64,000 bases of DNA from Planctomycetota bacterium (GCA_016722065.1 JADKGX010000001.1:2232001-2296000); one strand, 5' to 3'; shown: positions 15,445 to 23,647, counted from the stretch's first letter. The notes: generated from the sequence alone by a model not told the origin. Numbers and translations: made by a program.

Positions 15445-16107
15445 ATGCTCAACCATGTTCTGTTGCCCGTGACGCACAGCGTCACCTATCCCGCCATGCA
15501 GATGCGGCTGAACAAGCTGCTTGCCGAACGCGTCAAGCCTGACAGTGACAAGCAGGCGATAGACGACCAGATATGGGAACTGTTTGGCGAGGAATGGGCC
15601 GTGATGTTTACGGACCTTGCGGGTTTTTCGCGCAACACCGAGGCCTTTGGCATCACGCACTTCCTGCAGGTGATCTATGAATCCTTTCGCATGTTTATCC
15701 CGATCATCGAATCCGGCGGGGGCATGCTGCTGAAGGTGGAAGGCGACAGCATGTTGGTGATTTTCCGGCGGCCCGAAAGTGCGCTGCGCTGCGCCATTGC
15801 GATGCAAAACGCAACCCGCGCTTACAACGCTGACCGCCCGCTGGCGGAGCACGTACTGCTGGCGGTGGGGCTTGGCTTTGGCAGGGTGCTGAAATTCGGC
15901 GACCAGGATGTCTACGGCCAGGAACTGAACGTGGCCTGCAAGCTGGGAGAAGACCTGGGCGTGGACGGCGCGATTCAGTGCTCGGACAATTTTCGCAAGA
16001 GCGTCCAGAACCAGCGGTTGGTCAAGTTTGCCAAATGCAAGCAATCGCCGCGTGGCACCAAACAGGCCTGGGTGGCCAACTACACCCAAGCCAAGGCCGG
16101 AAAGTGA
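15445..16107 (+). CDS. Class III adenylate/guanylate cyclase domain protein
   Basis: A 220-residue soluble protein. The start at 15445 (MLNHVLLPVTH) is preferred to one 16 codons upstream, which overlaps the RHS remnant. The cyclase homology domain is present: metal-binding VMFTDLAGFSRNTEAFG near residue 55, LLKVEGDSMLVIFRRPESALRCAIAMQ near 95, and VGLGFGRVLKFGDQDVYGQELNVACKLGEDL near 150. In the last motif Asn is kept, but the transition-state Arg of NxAxR is Lys. No membrane or sensor domain is attached. It could make cyclic nucleotide that feeds CRP-like domains such as that of the kinase at 10.0-11.5 kb, but this is speculative. A strong terminator follows the stop. Confidence 0.8.
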   Translation: MLNHVLLPVTHSVTYPAMQMRLNKLLAERVKPDSDKQAIDDQIWELFGEEWAVMFTDLAGFSRNTEAFGITHFLQVIYESFRMFIPIIESGGGMLLKVEGDSMLVIFRRPESALRCAIAMQNATRAYNADRPLAEHVLLAVGLGFGRVLKFGDQDVYGQELNVACKLGEDLGVDGAIQCSDNFRKSVQNQRLVKFAKCKQSPRGTKQAWVANYTQAKAGK

Positions 16108-16140
16108 AAAAGGCCCCCGCAGTGCGGGGGCCTTTTCTTT
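16107..16140. terminator. Bidirectional intrinsic terminator
   Basis: Stem GGCCCCCGC (16112-16120), loop AGT, GCGGGGGCC (16124-16132), with an A-run before and TTTTCTTT after. It lies exactly between the convergent stops of the cyclase gene (16107) and the SH3-domain gene (16150). Confidence 0.9.
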
Positions 16141-16149
16141 GCTTAGGGC

Positions 16150-17298
16150 TTACTTGTCTTCTTCGTCGGTGAGAACGTCGATCCGTTCAATCACGATCAC
16201 TTTGTTGGGCCAGCCGTCGTATTGCTTGACGGTGCCGACGATGCCCACCTTGCTGCCCATCAGTTTGCTCAAGTCGCCTTTGTCCCAGCGCAGGTCGTAC
16301 AGCACTTTGCCATCGGCATCAAACAGGCGGTGGCTGGCCGGGGTCTTGGCCGACTTGCCCGTTGCACCCACGGTGCCGGTGGTCAGGTATTCTACGGGGC
16401 CTTTGACTTCTTCCTTGGGCTGATCCTTCTTGAGGGCCTCTTCTTTCAGGCGCTGAACTTCGGCGGCCTGGCGGGCTTTTTCATCGGCCAGGCGCTTGCG
16501 TTCGGTTTCAATCAGCTTGACGGTGGCGTCGATGCGTTCGATGTGACCCTTGGACTTGTCGCTTACGGCGGGGTCCAGAGCGCATTCCTTGAACTGTTCG
16601 AAGAGCTTGCGAATGCCAGTCAGGTCGATATCGACCGTGGGCTTCTTCAGCTCGTCGCGCAGCATGTTTTCGAGGGCGACAAAGGCCTTGCGCTCGTCCT
16701 CAATGTCAGCGGCGGTGGGGGTGCGCTTGGGTGTTTCCTTGGGCGTCTCCACTTTGGGTGTCTCGGGCTTTGCGGGCTCGATGGGCTGGGCGGGTGCGGC
16801 TTCGGCATCAGCGTCTTTGACCTTCTCCAGGAACTCGCTGCTGATGGCGCCAGTGGCCTGGCTGGGGGGCGAGACCTTCACAAAGCCGTTTTCGGCGGCG
16901 GGCTTGCCGGTGGTGCCGTCCATGGCGACGGTCAACAGGCTGCCTTTTTCAACCTGCCCGATGCTGAAGTAGCGGGTATCGGAGGTGCAGCGCAGGTTGA
17001 CCTTTTCACCAATGACTTCGTAGTGGCTGCCGTCGGCGGCCAGCTTTACGAATTCGGCGGCCAGCCAGCAGGGTGCGGCGGCCGGCAGGCGCACGATGGC
17101 AAAGCCGTCTTTTTCGCCCACGACGCGCAGTTCGTCGCCCTTTTGCAGAACGTGCATGGGCGGATGGGCCAGGCTGGGGCCGGACCGCAGGCGAACGGAA
17201 TCGCCCGTCACCTTGGCGATCCAGGGCTTGAAGGCTTCCTGGGCGCACAGCGGCGCGGCCAGCAGAAGAAGTGTCAGCGTCAAGGAAACAAGTTTCAT
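16150..17298 (-). CDS. Exported SH3-domain protein with coiled coil
   Basis: A 382-residue protein from ATG at 17298 (MKLVSLTLTLLLLAAPLCAQ), with GGAG ahead and a clear signal peptide. Residues 30-85 form a bacterial SH3 module (GDSVRLRSGPSLAHPPMHVLQKGDELRVVGEKDGFAIVRL). A second, shorter one is at about 95-150 (GEKVNLRCTSDTRYFSIGQVEKGSLLTV). A Pro/Glu/Lys linker follows (residues 165-200), then a charged coiled coil (230-300). The C-terminal domain (residues 310-382: GTVGATGKS, SKVGIVGTVKQYDGWPNKVIVIERIDVL) resembles an OB-type module. Such proteins usually bind cell wall or act as periplasmic scaffolds. Specific role unknown. Confidence 0.75.
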   Translation of the reverse strand: MKLVSLTLTLLLLAAPLCAQEAFKPWIAKVTGDSVRLRSGPSLAHPPMHVLQKGDELRVVGEKDGFAIVRLPAAAPCWLAAEFVKLAADGSHYEVIGEKVNLRCTSDTRYFSIGQVEKGSLLTVAMDGTTGKPAAENGFVKVSPPSQATGAISSEFLEKVKDADAEAAPAQPIEPAKPETPKVETPKETPKRTPTAADIEDERKAFVALENMLRDELKKPTVDIDLTGIRKLFEQFKECALDPAVSDKSKGHIERIDATVKLIETERKRLADEKARQAAEVQRLKEEALKKDQPKEEVKGPVEYLTTGTVGATGKSAKTPASHRLFDADGKVLYDLRWDKGDLSKLMGSKVGIVGTVKQYDGWPNKVIVIERIDVLTDEEDK

Positions 17299-17498
17299 CG
17301 CGGTCTCCGGGCAGGAACAAGCGGCGTGCAGAGGCACGTCCCCGGGCATATCGGCAGAACGAAACAAGGAATTCAGGAAATCCTGGGAACAACGGCGTTT
17401 GTAGTGCCGAGTGCGAGGTCAGGGTTGCGGCGGGAGTTCACAAAGCGACAAGGATGTCCTGACCGGTGGTTCTGACTTGCAGGGCAGGACTTCGCCGC
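17299..17498. other. Intergenic region without a recognised gene
   Basis: About 200 bases between the SH3-protein start and the aminotransferase stop, both on the minus strand. It should hold the promoter of the SH3-protein gene. I see no RNA gene, and no clear terminator hairpin for the aminotransferase operon. Confidence 0.4.
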
Positions 17499-18800
17499 TT
17501 ACTTCGCCCAGGCACACAGGCGGTCGATCGCGCGGGTTACGTTAGGGCAGTATTGTTCCAGAAATGTGTGGTCCAGCGGCTTGTCTTCGGGCTGCTGTTC
17601 CAGCGCACTCAGGCAGCGGCTGCCGTCAAAGTCGACATAGGCCAGGCGTGCGGTCAATTCACTGGCGGCGCGACCAAAGGCGAACCCGGGCAGAATTGCC
17701 ACGCCGGTGTCCTGTAGTAGTTTTTCGCACAGTTGGGTGGAGGTGCGGATGCCGCGTTGGGCCAGCGCCGGGCGCATCTTTTCAAAATCCGGAAACAGAT
17801 AGAACGCGCCTTCGGGTGCCAGCGTGGCAATGCCGGTTTCATTCAGGCGCTGTGCACACCAATTTCCCAGTGCCGCCAAAATCCGGCGTGAGCGCCACAG
17901 GTAACGCTCCAGGTCCGGTCCGCCCTTGAAGGCGCGCACGGCGGCGTACTGGATAGGCGCCGAAGTGCTGGTGTAGGTTTCACTGGCCACGGCCGCCATG
18001 GCATCCAGCAGCCAGTTGAGTTTGCGCGGAAACGTGAACGTGCCCAGCCGCCAGCCGCCAGCGCCGCACCACTTGGAAAGCCCGCTGCTGAGGATCGTGC
18101 CGTTGGGGTAATAGCGCGCGATGCTTACGTGTTTGCCGGTGTGGTGCAATTCGCCGTAGATCTCGTCGCTTAAAATCACCAGCTTGTAGCGCCGGGCAAC
18201 TTCCGCGATTTGCTCCAGTTGCGCGGGCTGATAGGTCCCGCCGGTGGGATTGCTGGGGTAGTTCATCACCACCACGCGCGGGCGGTCGGGGTCCTCCGCG
18301 CAGTGGCGTTCAAGCTGCTCGGCCGTGAGCAACCAGCGGTTGGCAGCTTCTGTGTGCAGGAACTCCACGTTGCGGCCGATGATCTTGGCCTGCGGGGCGT
18401 AACTGACCCACGCGGGCGTCGGGATCACGACATCGCCGTAATACACCAGCATCAGCAGGAACATCAGTTCTTTGCTGCCGGGCGCGATCAGCACGTCGTC
18501 GCCCGTTGTGGCGACACTGTGCAGGCGGCGGTGGTATTCGGCCACGGAATCACGCAACGCACGCAGGCCTTTCACGGGCAGGTAGTCCTTCTGGTGGGCG
18601 TTGGCGCGAAGTTCTGCCACGACAGATTCGGGCACCGGAAAGGGCGATTGGCCCAGGCCAAGCTTGTAGACCTCGCGGCCTTGTGCGAGCAGTTCGTTGC
18701 TGCGCTCGTTAATCGCAACCGTGGGCGAAGGCTTCAGCCCACGGATATTGAGATTGATCTGTACGGAAGGTGCTGCCTGGCTTTGGCTGGAATCATTCAT
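17499..18800 (-). CDS. Class I/II PLP-dependent aminotransferase
   Basis: A 433-residue fold-type I aminotransferase, cytoplasmic. Signatures: KLGLGQSPFPVPESV and KDYLPVKGLRALRDSVAEYH near residues 46-90; NYPSNPTGGTY near 185, where Asn contacts the cofactor; LSDEIYGELHHTGKH near 215 with the Asp for the pyridine nitrogen; and SGLSKWCGAGGWRLGTF near 245, where Lys forms the Schiff base. Arg for the substrate carboxylate is expected in the C-terminal TARLAYVDFDGSR. It resembles the aspartate/aromatic class. The exact substrate cannot be fixed. Its ATG overlaps the stop of the preceding small membrane protein by four bases. Confidence 0.88.
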   Translation of the reverse strand: MNDSSQSQAAPSVQINLNIRGLKPSPTVAINERSNELLAQGREVYKLGLGQSPFPVPESVVAELRANAHQKDYLPVKGLRALRDSVAEYHRRLHSVATTGDDVLIAPGSKELMFLLMLVYYGDVVIPTPAWVSYAPQAKIIGRNVEFLHTEAANRWLLTAEQLERHCAEDPDRPRVVVMNYPSNPTGGTYQPAQLEQIAEVARRYKLVILSDEIYGELHHTGKHVSIARYYPNGTILSSGLSKWCGAGGWRLGTFTFPRKLNWLLDAMAAVASETYTSTSAPIQYAAVRAFKGGPDLERYLWRSRRILAALGNWCAQRLNETGIATLAPEGAFYLFPDFEKMRPALAQRGIRTSTQLCEKLLQDTGVAILPGFAFGRAASELTARLAYVDFDGSRCLSALEQQPEDKPLDHTFLEQYCPNVTRAIDRLCAWAK

Positions 18801-19108
18801 TTCGGAGTGTCCGTCGAGTTGGCGCGCAGCAGTGCGGTAATGCGGTCCTTTCGATCCGGCCGATGCTCGGCCTGTTCAAGCTGCTGAGTCACCTGTGCGC
18901 GGTACTGATCGTCAATCTCCGTGCGCATCAGTTGACCCACTGTGGTCGCGGTCGGGGGCAGAGTTGTCCCACTTACCGGCGGGGCCGGGTCAAGCAGAGT
19001 GATACGCGGGCTGCAGCCGTCGTCAGTCCAGTATGCCACGATGGCTACGATCAGTATCAGCATCATCAGTGCCAGGAATGTGCCGCCGATGAAGTAACCA
19101 ATCTCCAT
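18797..19108 (-). CDS. Small single-pass membrane protein
   Basis: A 103-residue protein starting at 19108 (MEIGYFIGGTFLALMMLILIVAIVAYW). One transmembrane helix (residues 5-27) is followed by a hydrophilic tail with a charged helix (QYRAQVTQQLEQAEHRPDRKDRITALL). No family recognised. It overlaps the aminotransferase start by four bases (ATGA) and probably shares its transcript. A longer upstream frame (to 19210) runs through repetitive intergenic sequence and is not favoured. Confidence 0.6.
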   Translation of the reverse strand: MEIGYFIGGTFLALMMLILIVAIVAYWTDDGCSPRITLLDPAPPVSGTTLPPTATTVGQLMRTEIDDQYRAQVTQQLEQAEHRPDRKDRITALLRANSTDTPK

Positions 19109-19130
19109 GGCTACAGCATACACCCCGGCC

Positions 19131-19173
19131 TGCCGATTCCCGAAAACCGATTCCCGATTCCCGAAAACCGGCC
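19131..19173. repeat. Short direct repeats in the gap between two minus-strand genes
   Basis: The unit CCGATTCCCGAAAA occurs at about 19134-19147, and GATTCCCGA recurs twice more before 19170, giving a small tandem array ending in GAAAACCGG. It separates the kamA-like gene from the small membrane protein gene. Function unknown. Confidence 0.55.
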
Positions 19174-19179
19174 GTTCCC

Positions 19180-20559
19180 CTAGGCCACTCGCAGTCCGTC
19201 CTCGCACCATACCTGGCCGCGGCCAGCTTCATTCATGGCGCGCAGCCCGGGCTCAAACAGGAACTCGCTTTCGCCAAAGGCGGGCCGCAACTGGTCCATC
19301 CACGTGGCTTTTTCGTCATAGCGGGCAAAGAACACGCGGTTGACCCAGGCGGGGTCCCGGGCCTGGATCATCTTGAGCACGAAGACTTTTTCGCCCCGCA
19401 CTTCGGTAATGCCCTCGACCATCACCTTGCCGGGCGTGCAAGACATGCTGGGCCCGCGTACGGTGCGCGCCAAGCCAGTGACCTGCGAGTACGCCTGGGT
19501 GAAAATGTCGTAGGCGCTGTGCAGGGGCACTTCGAAGTAACCGCGAGCGCCGGTGTCACGTTCAACAAACATGTAGTAGGGAATGGCCCCAAGGCGTACC
19601 TGCGTGCGCCACATGTCGCGCCAGTTTTCGGCGTTGTCGTTGACATGCCGGATCAGCGGGGCCTGGCAGCGCACTGTGGCGCCGGCATTGACCAGGCGAC
19701 GAATCGCCTGTTGGGCCACGGCGGTCTCCAGCTCACGCTTTACGCTGAAATGGGCCATCAGCGCCATGTCACGGCCGGTGCCGCGAACCCGTTCAATCAA
19801 CCGCAGGAAGGCGTCGGCGTCTTCGCCATGGGTGAACCGGTAGGGCCACCACGCCGGCGCTTTGGTTCCAATGCGAATACTGGCAATGTTGGGCAGGTCG
19901 GCCTCGAGAATCGGATTGAGGTATTGTTCCAGTACTTCGGTGCGCATGATCATGGGGTCGCCGCCGGTCAACAGAATGCTGGTGACCTCCGGGTGTTCCT
20001 TCAGGTAGCGCACCAGGCTGTCGGATTCCCTGGAAGCGAACTTCATGTCATCCAGGCCCACAAACTGGGGCCAGCGAAAGCAGTAGGTGCAATAACTGTG
20101 GCAGGTCTGACCGGCCATGGGAAAGAACAACACGGTTTCGCGATACTTGTGCTGCATGCCCGCAACGGGCTGTCCTTGGGCGTCCTGGGGCACATTCAGG
20201 CTTTTCTGGCCAGCCGGGTGCGGGTTCAGCGAATACTGAATGCGCTGCACTTCCTGCGCCAGCCTGGCCGCAGGGGCGTTGGCTGCAAGCAGGTCGCGCA
20301 CTGCCTGCACTTGACGCGGCTGCAACATGCCAGGTTGCGGAAACGAAAGCTGAAACATGGGGTCGTTGGGAATGTTGTCCCAATCAATCAGCTCATCCAG
20401 CACATAGTTGTTGACGCGAAAGGGCAGGACTTCGGCCACGGCCCGCATGTTAAGGCGGGTTTCGGGGTCCAGCGATTGCAACTGCGGAATCTTGTCCAGT
20501 TGCTGTTTGCCGAAAATCTTGAAGTCTCTTGTCGCGATAGAATCGACAGGTTGCAGCAT
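19180..20559 (-). CDS. KamA-family radical SAM protein (lysine 2,3-aminomutase-like)
   Basis: A 459-residue protein of the lysine 2,3-aminomutase/EpmB family. Near residue 155 it has the radical SAM cluster motif CHSYCTYCFRWPQ (CxxxCxxC), followed by LLTGGDPMIM near 200 (the GGDP SAM-binding motif). APLIRHVNDN and IPYYMFVERDTGARGYFEVPL near 310-345 match the PLP and substrate region of the family, though the PLP lysine was not identified with certainty. The N-terminal 100 residues are longer than in EpmB. Known members make beta-lysine or modify elongation factor P. No efp gene is nearby, so the substrate stays open. It has a clean ATG at 20559. Confidence 0.83.
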   Translation of the reverse strand: MLQPVDSIATRDFKIFGKQQLDKIPQLQSLDPETRLNMRAVAEVLPFRVNNYVLDELIDWDNIPNDPMFQLSFPQPGMLQPRQVQAVRDLLAANAPAARLAQEVQRIQYSLNPHPAGQKSLNVPQDAQGQPVAGMQHKYRETVLFFPMAGQTCHSYCTYCFRWPQFVGLDDMKFASRESDSLVRYLKEHPEVTSILLTGGDPMIMRTEVLEQYLNPILEADLPNIASIRIGTKAPAWWPYRFTHGEDADAFLRLIERVRGTGRDMALMAHFSVKRELETAVAQQAIRRLVNAGATVRCQAPLIRHVNDNAENWRDMWRTQVRLGAIPYYMFVERDTGARGYFEVPLHSAYDIFTQAYSQVTGLARTVRGPSMSCTPGKVMVEGITEVRGEKVFVLKMIQARDPAWVNRVFFARYDEKATWMDQLRPAFGESEFLFEPGLRAMNEAGRGQVWCEDGLRVA

Positions 20560-20946
20560 AGGCTGTTCCTTTCTGGGGTGGCTGCCGCGACATCACAGAG
20601 CCGATGCCCGGCGCGGACCCGTTATTGTTCAGGCGGTCGCACAGTGCGACCTTTTGTCAGTAGCCGCGCAAGCGTGCCGCGCAGCGGCCTGGTTCAGGTA
20701 GTTGCGGGCCCGGGAAAGGAGAGGGGCCCAACAGTGGGGCAGGCTGATCGCCGCCCACTGCCACATGCGGTAAGCCCCGGAGGGGGTTAAACCACAAGTG
20801 GCGCAACCTGCAGCCAAGCATCCTCTAAGGTAAGGAATGCTGAAGATGGCTCAACCCAAATCGGTGCTCAAAGGAAAAGTCTTTCGCGCGCGCGCTTCGG
20901 AATCTGTTTTTCGCGCAGCGAAATCAGCCGCCTGTGCAGCGGAGAC
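20560..20946. other. Gene-free gap of 387 bases with a terminator-like hairpin
   Basis: No convincing gene; a 62-codon minus frame at 20629-20817 lacks any supporting feature. It must contain the promoter of the kamA-like gene and the end of the paralogous pair at 20.9-21.8 kb. A plus-strand hairpin is described separately. Confidence 0.5.
20635..20655 (+). terminator. Intrinsic-terminator-like hairpin without an upstream plus-strand gene
   Basis: GGTCGCA-CAG-TGCGACC followed by TTTT on the plus strand. There is no plus-strand gene upstream, so it may end a short untranslated transcript or antisense RNA to the kamA leader. Confidence 0.45.
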
Positions 20947-21312
20947 TCACTCATCTTCTTCTGGCAGATTCCCGGGTTGAGGCGGTGGCGAATCGTCAGT
21001 GTCAGCTTCAGGCTCCATCAACTCGCCTTTGGGTGATGTCGCAAAGGTCTCGGCGCGCCGCCTGTGAACCATGTCATGCGGATAGGCCGCAATGCCATGC
21101 ACGGACATCCAGTGCTTCAAGTCTTGGCGGCAGGCCGCGGGCAGAAACAGCACTTCGCCTTGGCGGGTTCTCAGGCTGGGCGGGTGGTCGTCCGGGTCGA
21201 TGTCGAGAATCTCGGCCAGCGGCAGCAAGCCACCGGGATAGATGCTGGCCCCGGGAAACGGGTAGGCCTCAAACAGGATTCCCTGATCCCCAAAACGCAC
21301 TTCGTGGTTCAT
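20947..21312 (-). CDS. Unknown protein, second member of a tandem paralogous pair
   Basis: A 121-residue protein starting at 21312 (MNHEVRFGDQGILFEAYPFPGAS), overlapping the stop of the upstream paralogue by four bases. Residues 1-85 align with residues 1-80 of that neighbour. Shared positions are GI.F.AY.FP.AS..P, DPDD..PSLR...GEVLF, and a DL..W....G. stretch. After that it has a short acidic, Pro-rich tail (EADTDDSPPPQPGNLPEEDE) instead of the neighbour's helical C-terminal domain. No signal peptide, no known family. The repeated N-domain is compact alpha/beta. Confidence 0.65.
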   Translation of the reverse strand: MNHEVRFGDQGILFEAYPFPGASIYPGGLLPLAEILDIDPDDHPPSLRTRQGEVLFLPAACRQDLKHWMSVHGIAAYPHDMVHRRRAETFATSPKGELMEPEADTDDSPPPQPGNLPEEDE

Positions 21313-21839
21313 TCGCGGTCCAATCCCAGATTGGCTATGCGGTGGCTGCGCCAGTACCAATCGTCGAGTTGGTCAGGGGCGTAGCGCCCAATGGCGCAAA
21401 GCAAGTCGCATTGGCCCAGATGCACCCAGTCCCACAGCATGTCGGTAATGTTGTAACGGTACATCCAAGGACCGAATTCTGCGCGCAGCTCGTCCACGGC
21501 GATGCGGTCAAGTCCGGCCTCCTCCAGGCGATCAAGAGTCTTCTGCTGGTGCTCGGCGCTGAACTCTGTGTCAAGGAAGGGTTCCAGCAACAGGTACCAC
21601 ACGTCCAGGTGTCGCCGGATCGGCACACCCTGGGCATCCAGCCAGGCGCATAAGTCGTCCTTCTGCTCTGCCGTGACGAACAGAACTTCACCCGAGTTCA
21701 ATCGGAGGCTTGGCAGTGCATCGTCCGGGTCGGCATCCCGGATAGCACGGGCCGGGCAGGCCTTGTCCGGCCAAACCGAGGCCTGGGGGAAGTCGTAGGC
21801 CAGAAATCGAATCCCGCTGTCTTTGAACTCGACCCGCAT
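21309..21839 (-). CDS. Unknown protein, first member of a tandem paralogous pair
   Basis: A 176-residue cytoplasmic protein from ATG at 21839 (MRVEFKDSGIRFLAYDFPQAS). The N-terminal 80 residues are shared with the downstream gene (DPDDALPSLRLNSGEVLFVTA). The rest is helical and acidic or aromatic: LDVWYLLLEPFLDTEFSAEHQQKTLDRLEEAGL and YNITDMLWDWVHLGQCDLL. The second part looks like a separate small domain, so the downstream copy seems a truncated duplicate. No family recognised. Confidence 0.65.
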   Translation of the reverse strand: MRVEFKDSGIRFLAYDFPQASVWPDKACPARAIRDADPDDALPSLRLNSGEVLFVTAEQKDDLCAWLDAQGVPIRRHLDVWYLLLEPFLDTEFSAEHQQKTLDRLEEAGLDRIAVDELRAEFGPWMYRYNITDMLWDWVHLGQCDLLCAIGRYAPDQLDDWYWRSHRIANLGLDRE

Positions 21840-21924
21840 TGCGCCCTTACAGGAAAGCCAAGCCTTTGGAATGATAGCGCGATACAAGCGATGCTAGGAT
21901 TTGCCCAAGACCACAGGAGACCGC

Positions 21925-23058
21925 ATGAGCCTCTTTCTTGAAATCATCGAATACCAGGAAACACGCGCCGACGAAATCAGCCACCGCATTCCGGAACGCG
22001 GCAGCGCCGAGTTCAAACTTGGTGGCCAGTGCATCGTGCGCGAAAACCAGATCGCCGTGTTCTGCACCGGCGGCAAGGCCGCAGACGTTTTCGGCCCCGG
22101 TCGTCACACCATTACCACGCTCAACATCCCGGTGATTACCAAGCTGCTTTCGCTGCCCTGGGGCTTCAAGTCGCCGATCCGTACGGAGGTCTACTACGTG
22201 AACACCAAGGTGTTCACGGACCTCAAATGGGGTACCAAAGAACCGATCGCGCTGCGCGATTCGGATTTCGGCATCGTGCGCATTCGCGGCTTTGGCCGCT
22301 TTGCGATTCGCATTCGCGAGCCGCTGGTGTTCATCAACAACATCGTCGGTCAGGACGACAGCTTCCGTACCGACGAGATCGAAGACTATCTGCGCGATTT
22401 GATCGTCAGCCACGTCAACGACTGGCTGGGCGCGAACATGAAGGACAAGTCGATTCTTGACCTGCCCGGCCAGTACAAGATGTTCTCGGAGGCGATGAAG
22501 CCTCACCTGCAGGCCAGCATGGCCAAGTTCGGCATCGAACTGGTTGAGTTCTTCATCAACAACTTCAACCTGCCAGAAGAAGTGCAGAAAGCCATCGACA
22601 AACGCGCCAGCATGGGCGCCTTGGGCGACGCTGGCAAATACGCACAGTTCCAGATGGCCGACGCCATGCGCGACATGGCCAAGAACCCCGGCACAGGCAA
22701 CACCGCGGGCATGATGATGGGCATGATGATGCCCGGCATGATGATGAACCAGTTGAACCAGCAGCAGACACAAACTCTGCAACAGCAGGGCAAAAAGGCC
22801 GATGACTACGCCTCGTGCCCCAAGTGCCAGAGTATGAACGAAAAGGGCGCACGCTTTTGCTCCGGCTGTGGCGAGGCCATGCTGGTCGAAAAGCGCTGCC
22901 CAAGCTGCGGCTTCAGCCTGAAGGCCGATGCCAAGTTCTGTCCGGACTGCGGCTTCAAGATGGGTACCAAGCCCAAGTGTGCCGAGTGCCAGCACGAAAA
23001 CCTGCCCGACGCCAAGTTCTGCGTAAATTGCGGCGGCAAGATGGGTGTGAAAGCGTAG
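21925..23058 (+). CDS. SPFH-domain protein with C-terminal zinc ribbons
   Basis: A 377-residue protein. The start at 21925 (MSLFLEIIEYQETRADEISHRIP) is set by AGGAGA just upstream. Residues 25-230 form an SPFH/Band-7-like domain of the YdjI ('virion core') type (VRENQIAVFCTGGKAADVFGPGRHTITTLNIPVITKL). Residues 250-275 are a Gly/Met-rich linker (MMMGMMMPGMMMN). After residue 290 come three double-cysteine modules (CPKCQSMNEKGARFCSGCG, CPSCGFSLKADAKFCPDCG, CAECQHENLPDAKFCVNCG), which probably bind zinc. Related proteins sit near phage-shock/membrane-stress genes in other bacteria. No PspA is seen here. Confidence 0.85.
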   Translation: MSLFLEIIEYQETRADEISHRIPERGSAEFKLGGQCIVRENQIAVFCTGGKAADVFGPGRHTITTLNIPVITKLLSLPWGFKSPIRTEVYYVNTKVFTDLKWGTKEPIALRDSDFGIVRIRGFGRFAIRIREPLVFINNIVGQDDSFRTDEIEDYLRDLIVSHVNDWLGANMKDKSILDLPGQYKMFSEAMKPHLQASMAKFGIELVEFFINNFNLPEEVQKAIDKRASMGALGDAGKYAQFQMADAMRDMAKNPGTGNTAGMMMGMMMPGMMMNQLNQQQTQTLQQQGKKADDYASCPKCQSMNEKGARFCSGCGEAMLVEKRCPSCGFSLKADAKFCPDCGFKMGTKPKCAECQHENLPDAKFCVNCGGKMGVKA

Positions 23059-23097
23059 CGGCAGACCACGAGTGTTGGCCAACGGTTTCAAAAGAGG

Positions 23098-23114
23098 GCG
23101 GGCCAGAGGCCCGC
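23098..23114. repeat. Compact palindrome GCGGGCC-AGA-GGCCCGC
   Basis: A 7-bp perfect stem with a 3-base loop, lying 40 bases after the SPFH gene stop and directly before a small membrane-protein gene. It has the same size and GGCC centre as the hairpins at 26510-26550. Confidence 0.6.
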
Positions 23115-23129
23115 GGTCCGGGAAATCCC

Positions 23130-23555
23130 ATGTACTCAGGCCCGATGCATGCAAGCTTGAACCCGATGCCGAACCGGACAACGCCGACGGCTGGCGCGTT
23201 GTTGTTTGCCGCCGTGCTGGCATTTGGCGCCGCTTGGGGTTGTCAGATGATTGCCGCGGTCTCGCTAATTCCTGGCGCGCAGGTGGAACCTAAGGGCTAC
23301 TGGTTCGCATATGGGTTGATTGCGGCGCTGGGTGCAATGCTGCTGGTCTGGGCGGCGCGTGTCTGCCGGGTGATGGTGGCCACGGCACTGGGGCGCAAGT
23401 CCCAGCCGCAATGGCAGACGCAGGATGCCGTGCGCGAATATCTGCTGCTGCGCGACTGCCGCACCCGCAGCCGCGCAATCGAAGGCCAAGGCGGCCCCTG
23501 CCCCAGCCCGAAGTGGAAGATCTATCTGAACCGGAACGCGGCGCGAACTGGCTGA
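23130..23555 (+). CDS. Small two-helix membrane protein, unknown
   Basis: A possible 141-residue protein from ATG at 23130 (MYSGPMHASLNPMPNRTTPT), weakly supported by GGAA 6 bases upstream. Two hydrophobic segments are present (ALLFAAVLAFGAAWGCQMIAAVSLI and WFAYGLIAALGAMLLVWAARVC). A basic cytoplasmic-type tail follows (REYLLLRDCRTRSRAIEG), then KWKIYLNRNAARTG. No family recognised. The frame is consistent in its codon composition, but the gene is not confirmed by neighbours. Confidence 0.5.
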   Translation: MYSGPMHASLNPMPNRTTPTAGALLFAAVLAFGAAWGCQMIAAVSLIPGAQVEPKGYWFAYGLIAALGAMLLVWAARVCRVMVATALGRKSQPQWQTQDAVREYLLLRDCRTRSRAIEGQGGPCPSPKWKIYLNRNAARTG

Positions 23556-23561
23556 GAAGCG

Positions 23562-23647
23562 GACGCGAAGAACGCGAAGCGCGCGAAGAAAAACTTGCGG
23601 GTGAACCCGCTGTTGCAGTACTTCGCGGTCTTCGCGAACTTCGCGTC
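23562..23647. repeat. Inverted repeat built from a 9-base unit (nnCGCGAAG)
   Basis: The left arm 23562-23588 is three tandem units GACGCGAAG, AACGCGAAG, CGCGCGAAG. The right arm 23621-23647 is three reverse-complement units CTTCGCGGT, CTTCGCGAA, CTTCGCGTC. Between them is a small GCGGGT-GAACCCGC hairpin. The element ends 27 bases before the cobalamin-binding gene start. Confidence 0.8.

Noticed and set aside
20629..20817. A 62-codon minus-strand frame in the gap after kamA
   Set aside because: No ribosome site, no motif, and overlap with a terminator-like hairpin.
22701..22760. Met-codon repeat (ATGATGATG) as a microsatellite or CRISPR-like repeat
   Set aside because: It is coding low-complexity sequence within the SPFH gene with no spacer structure.
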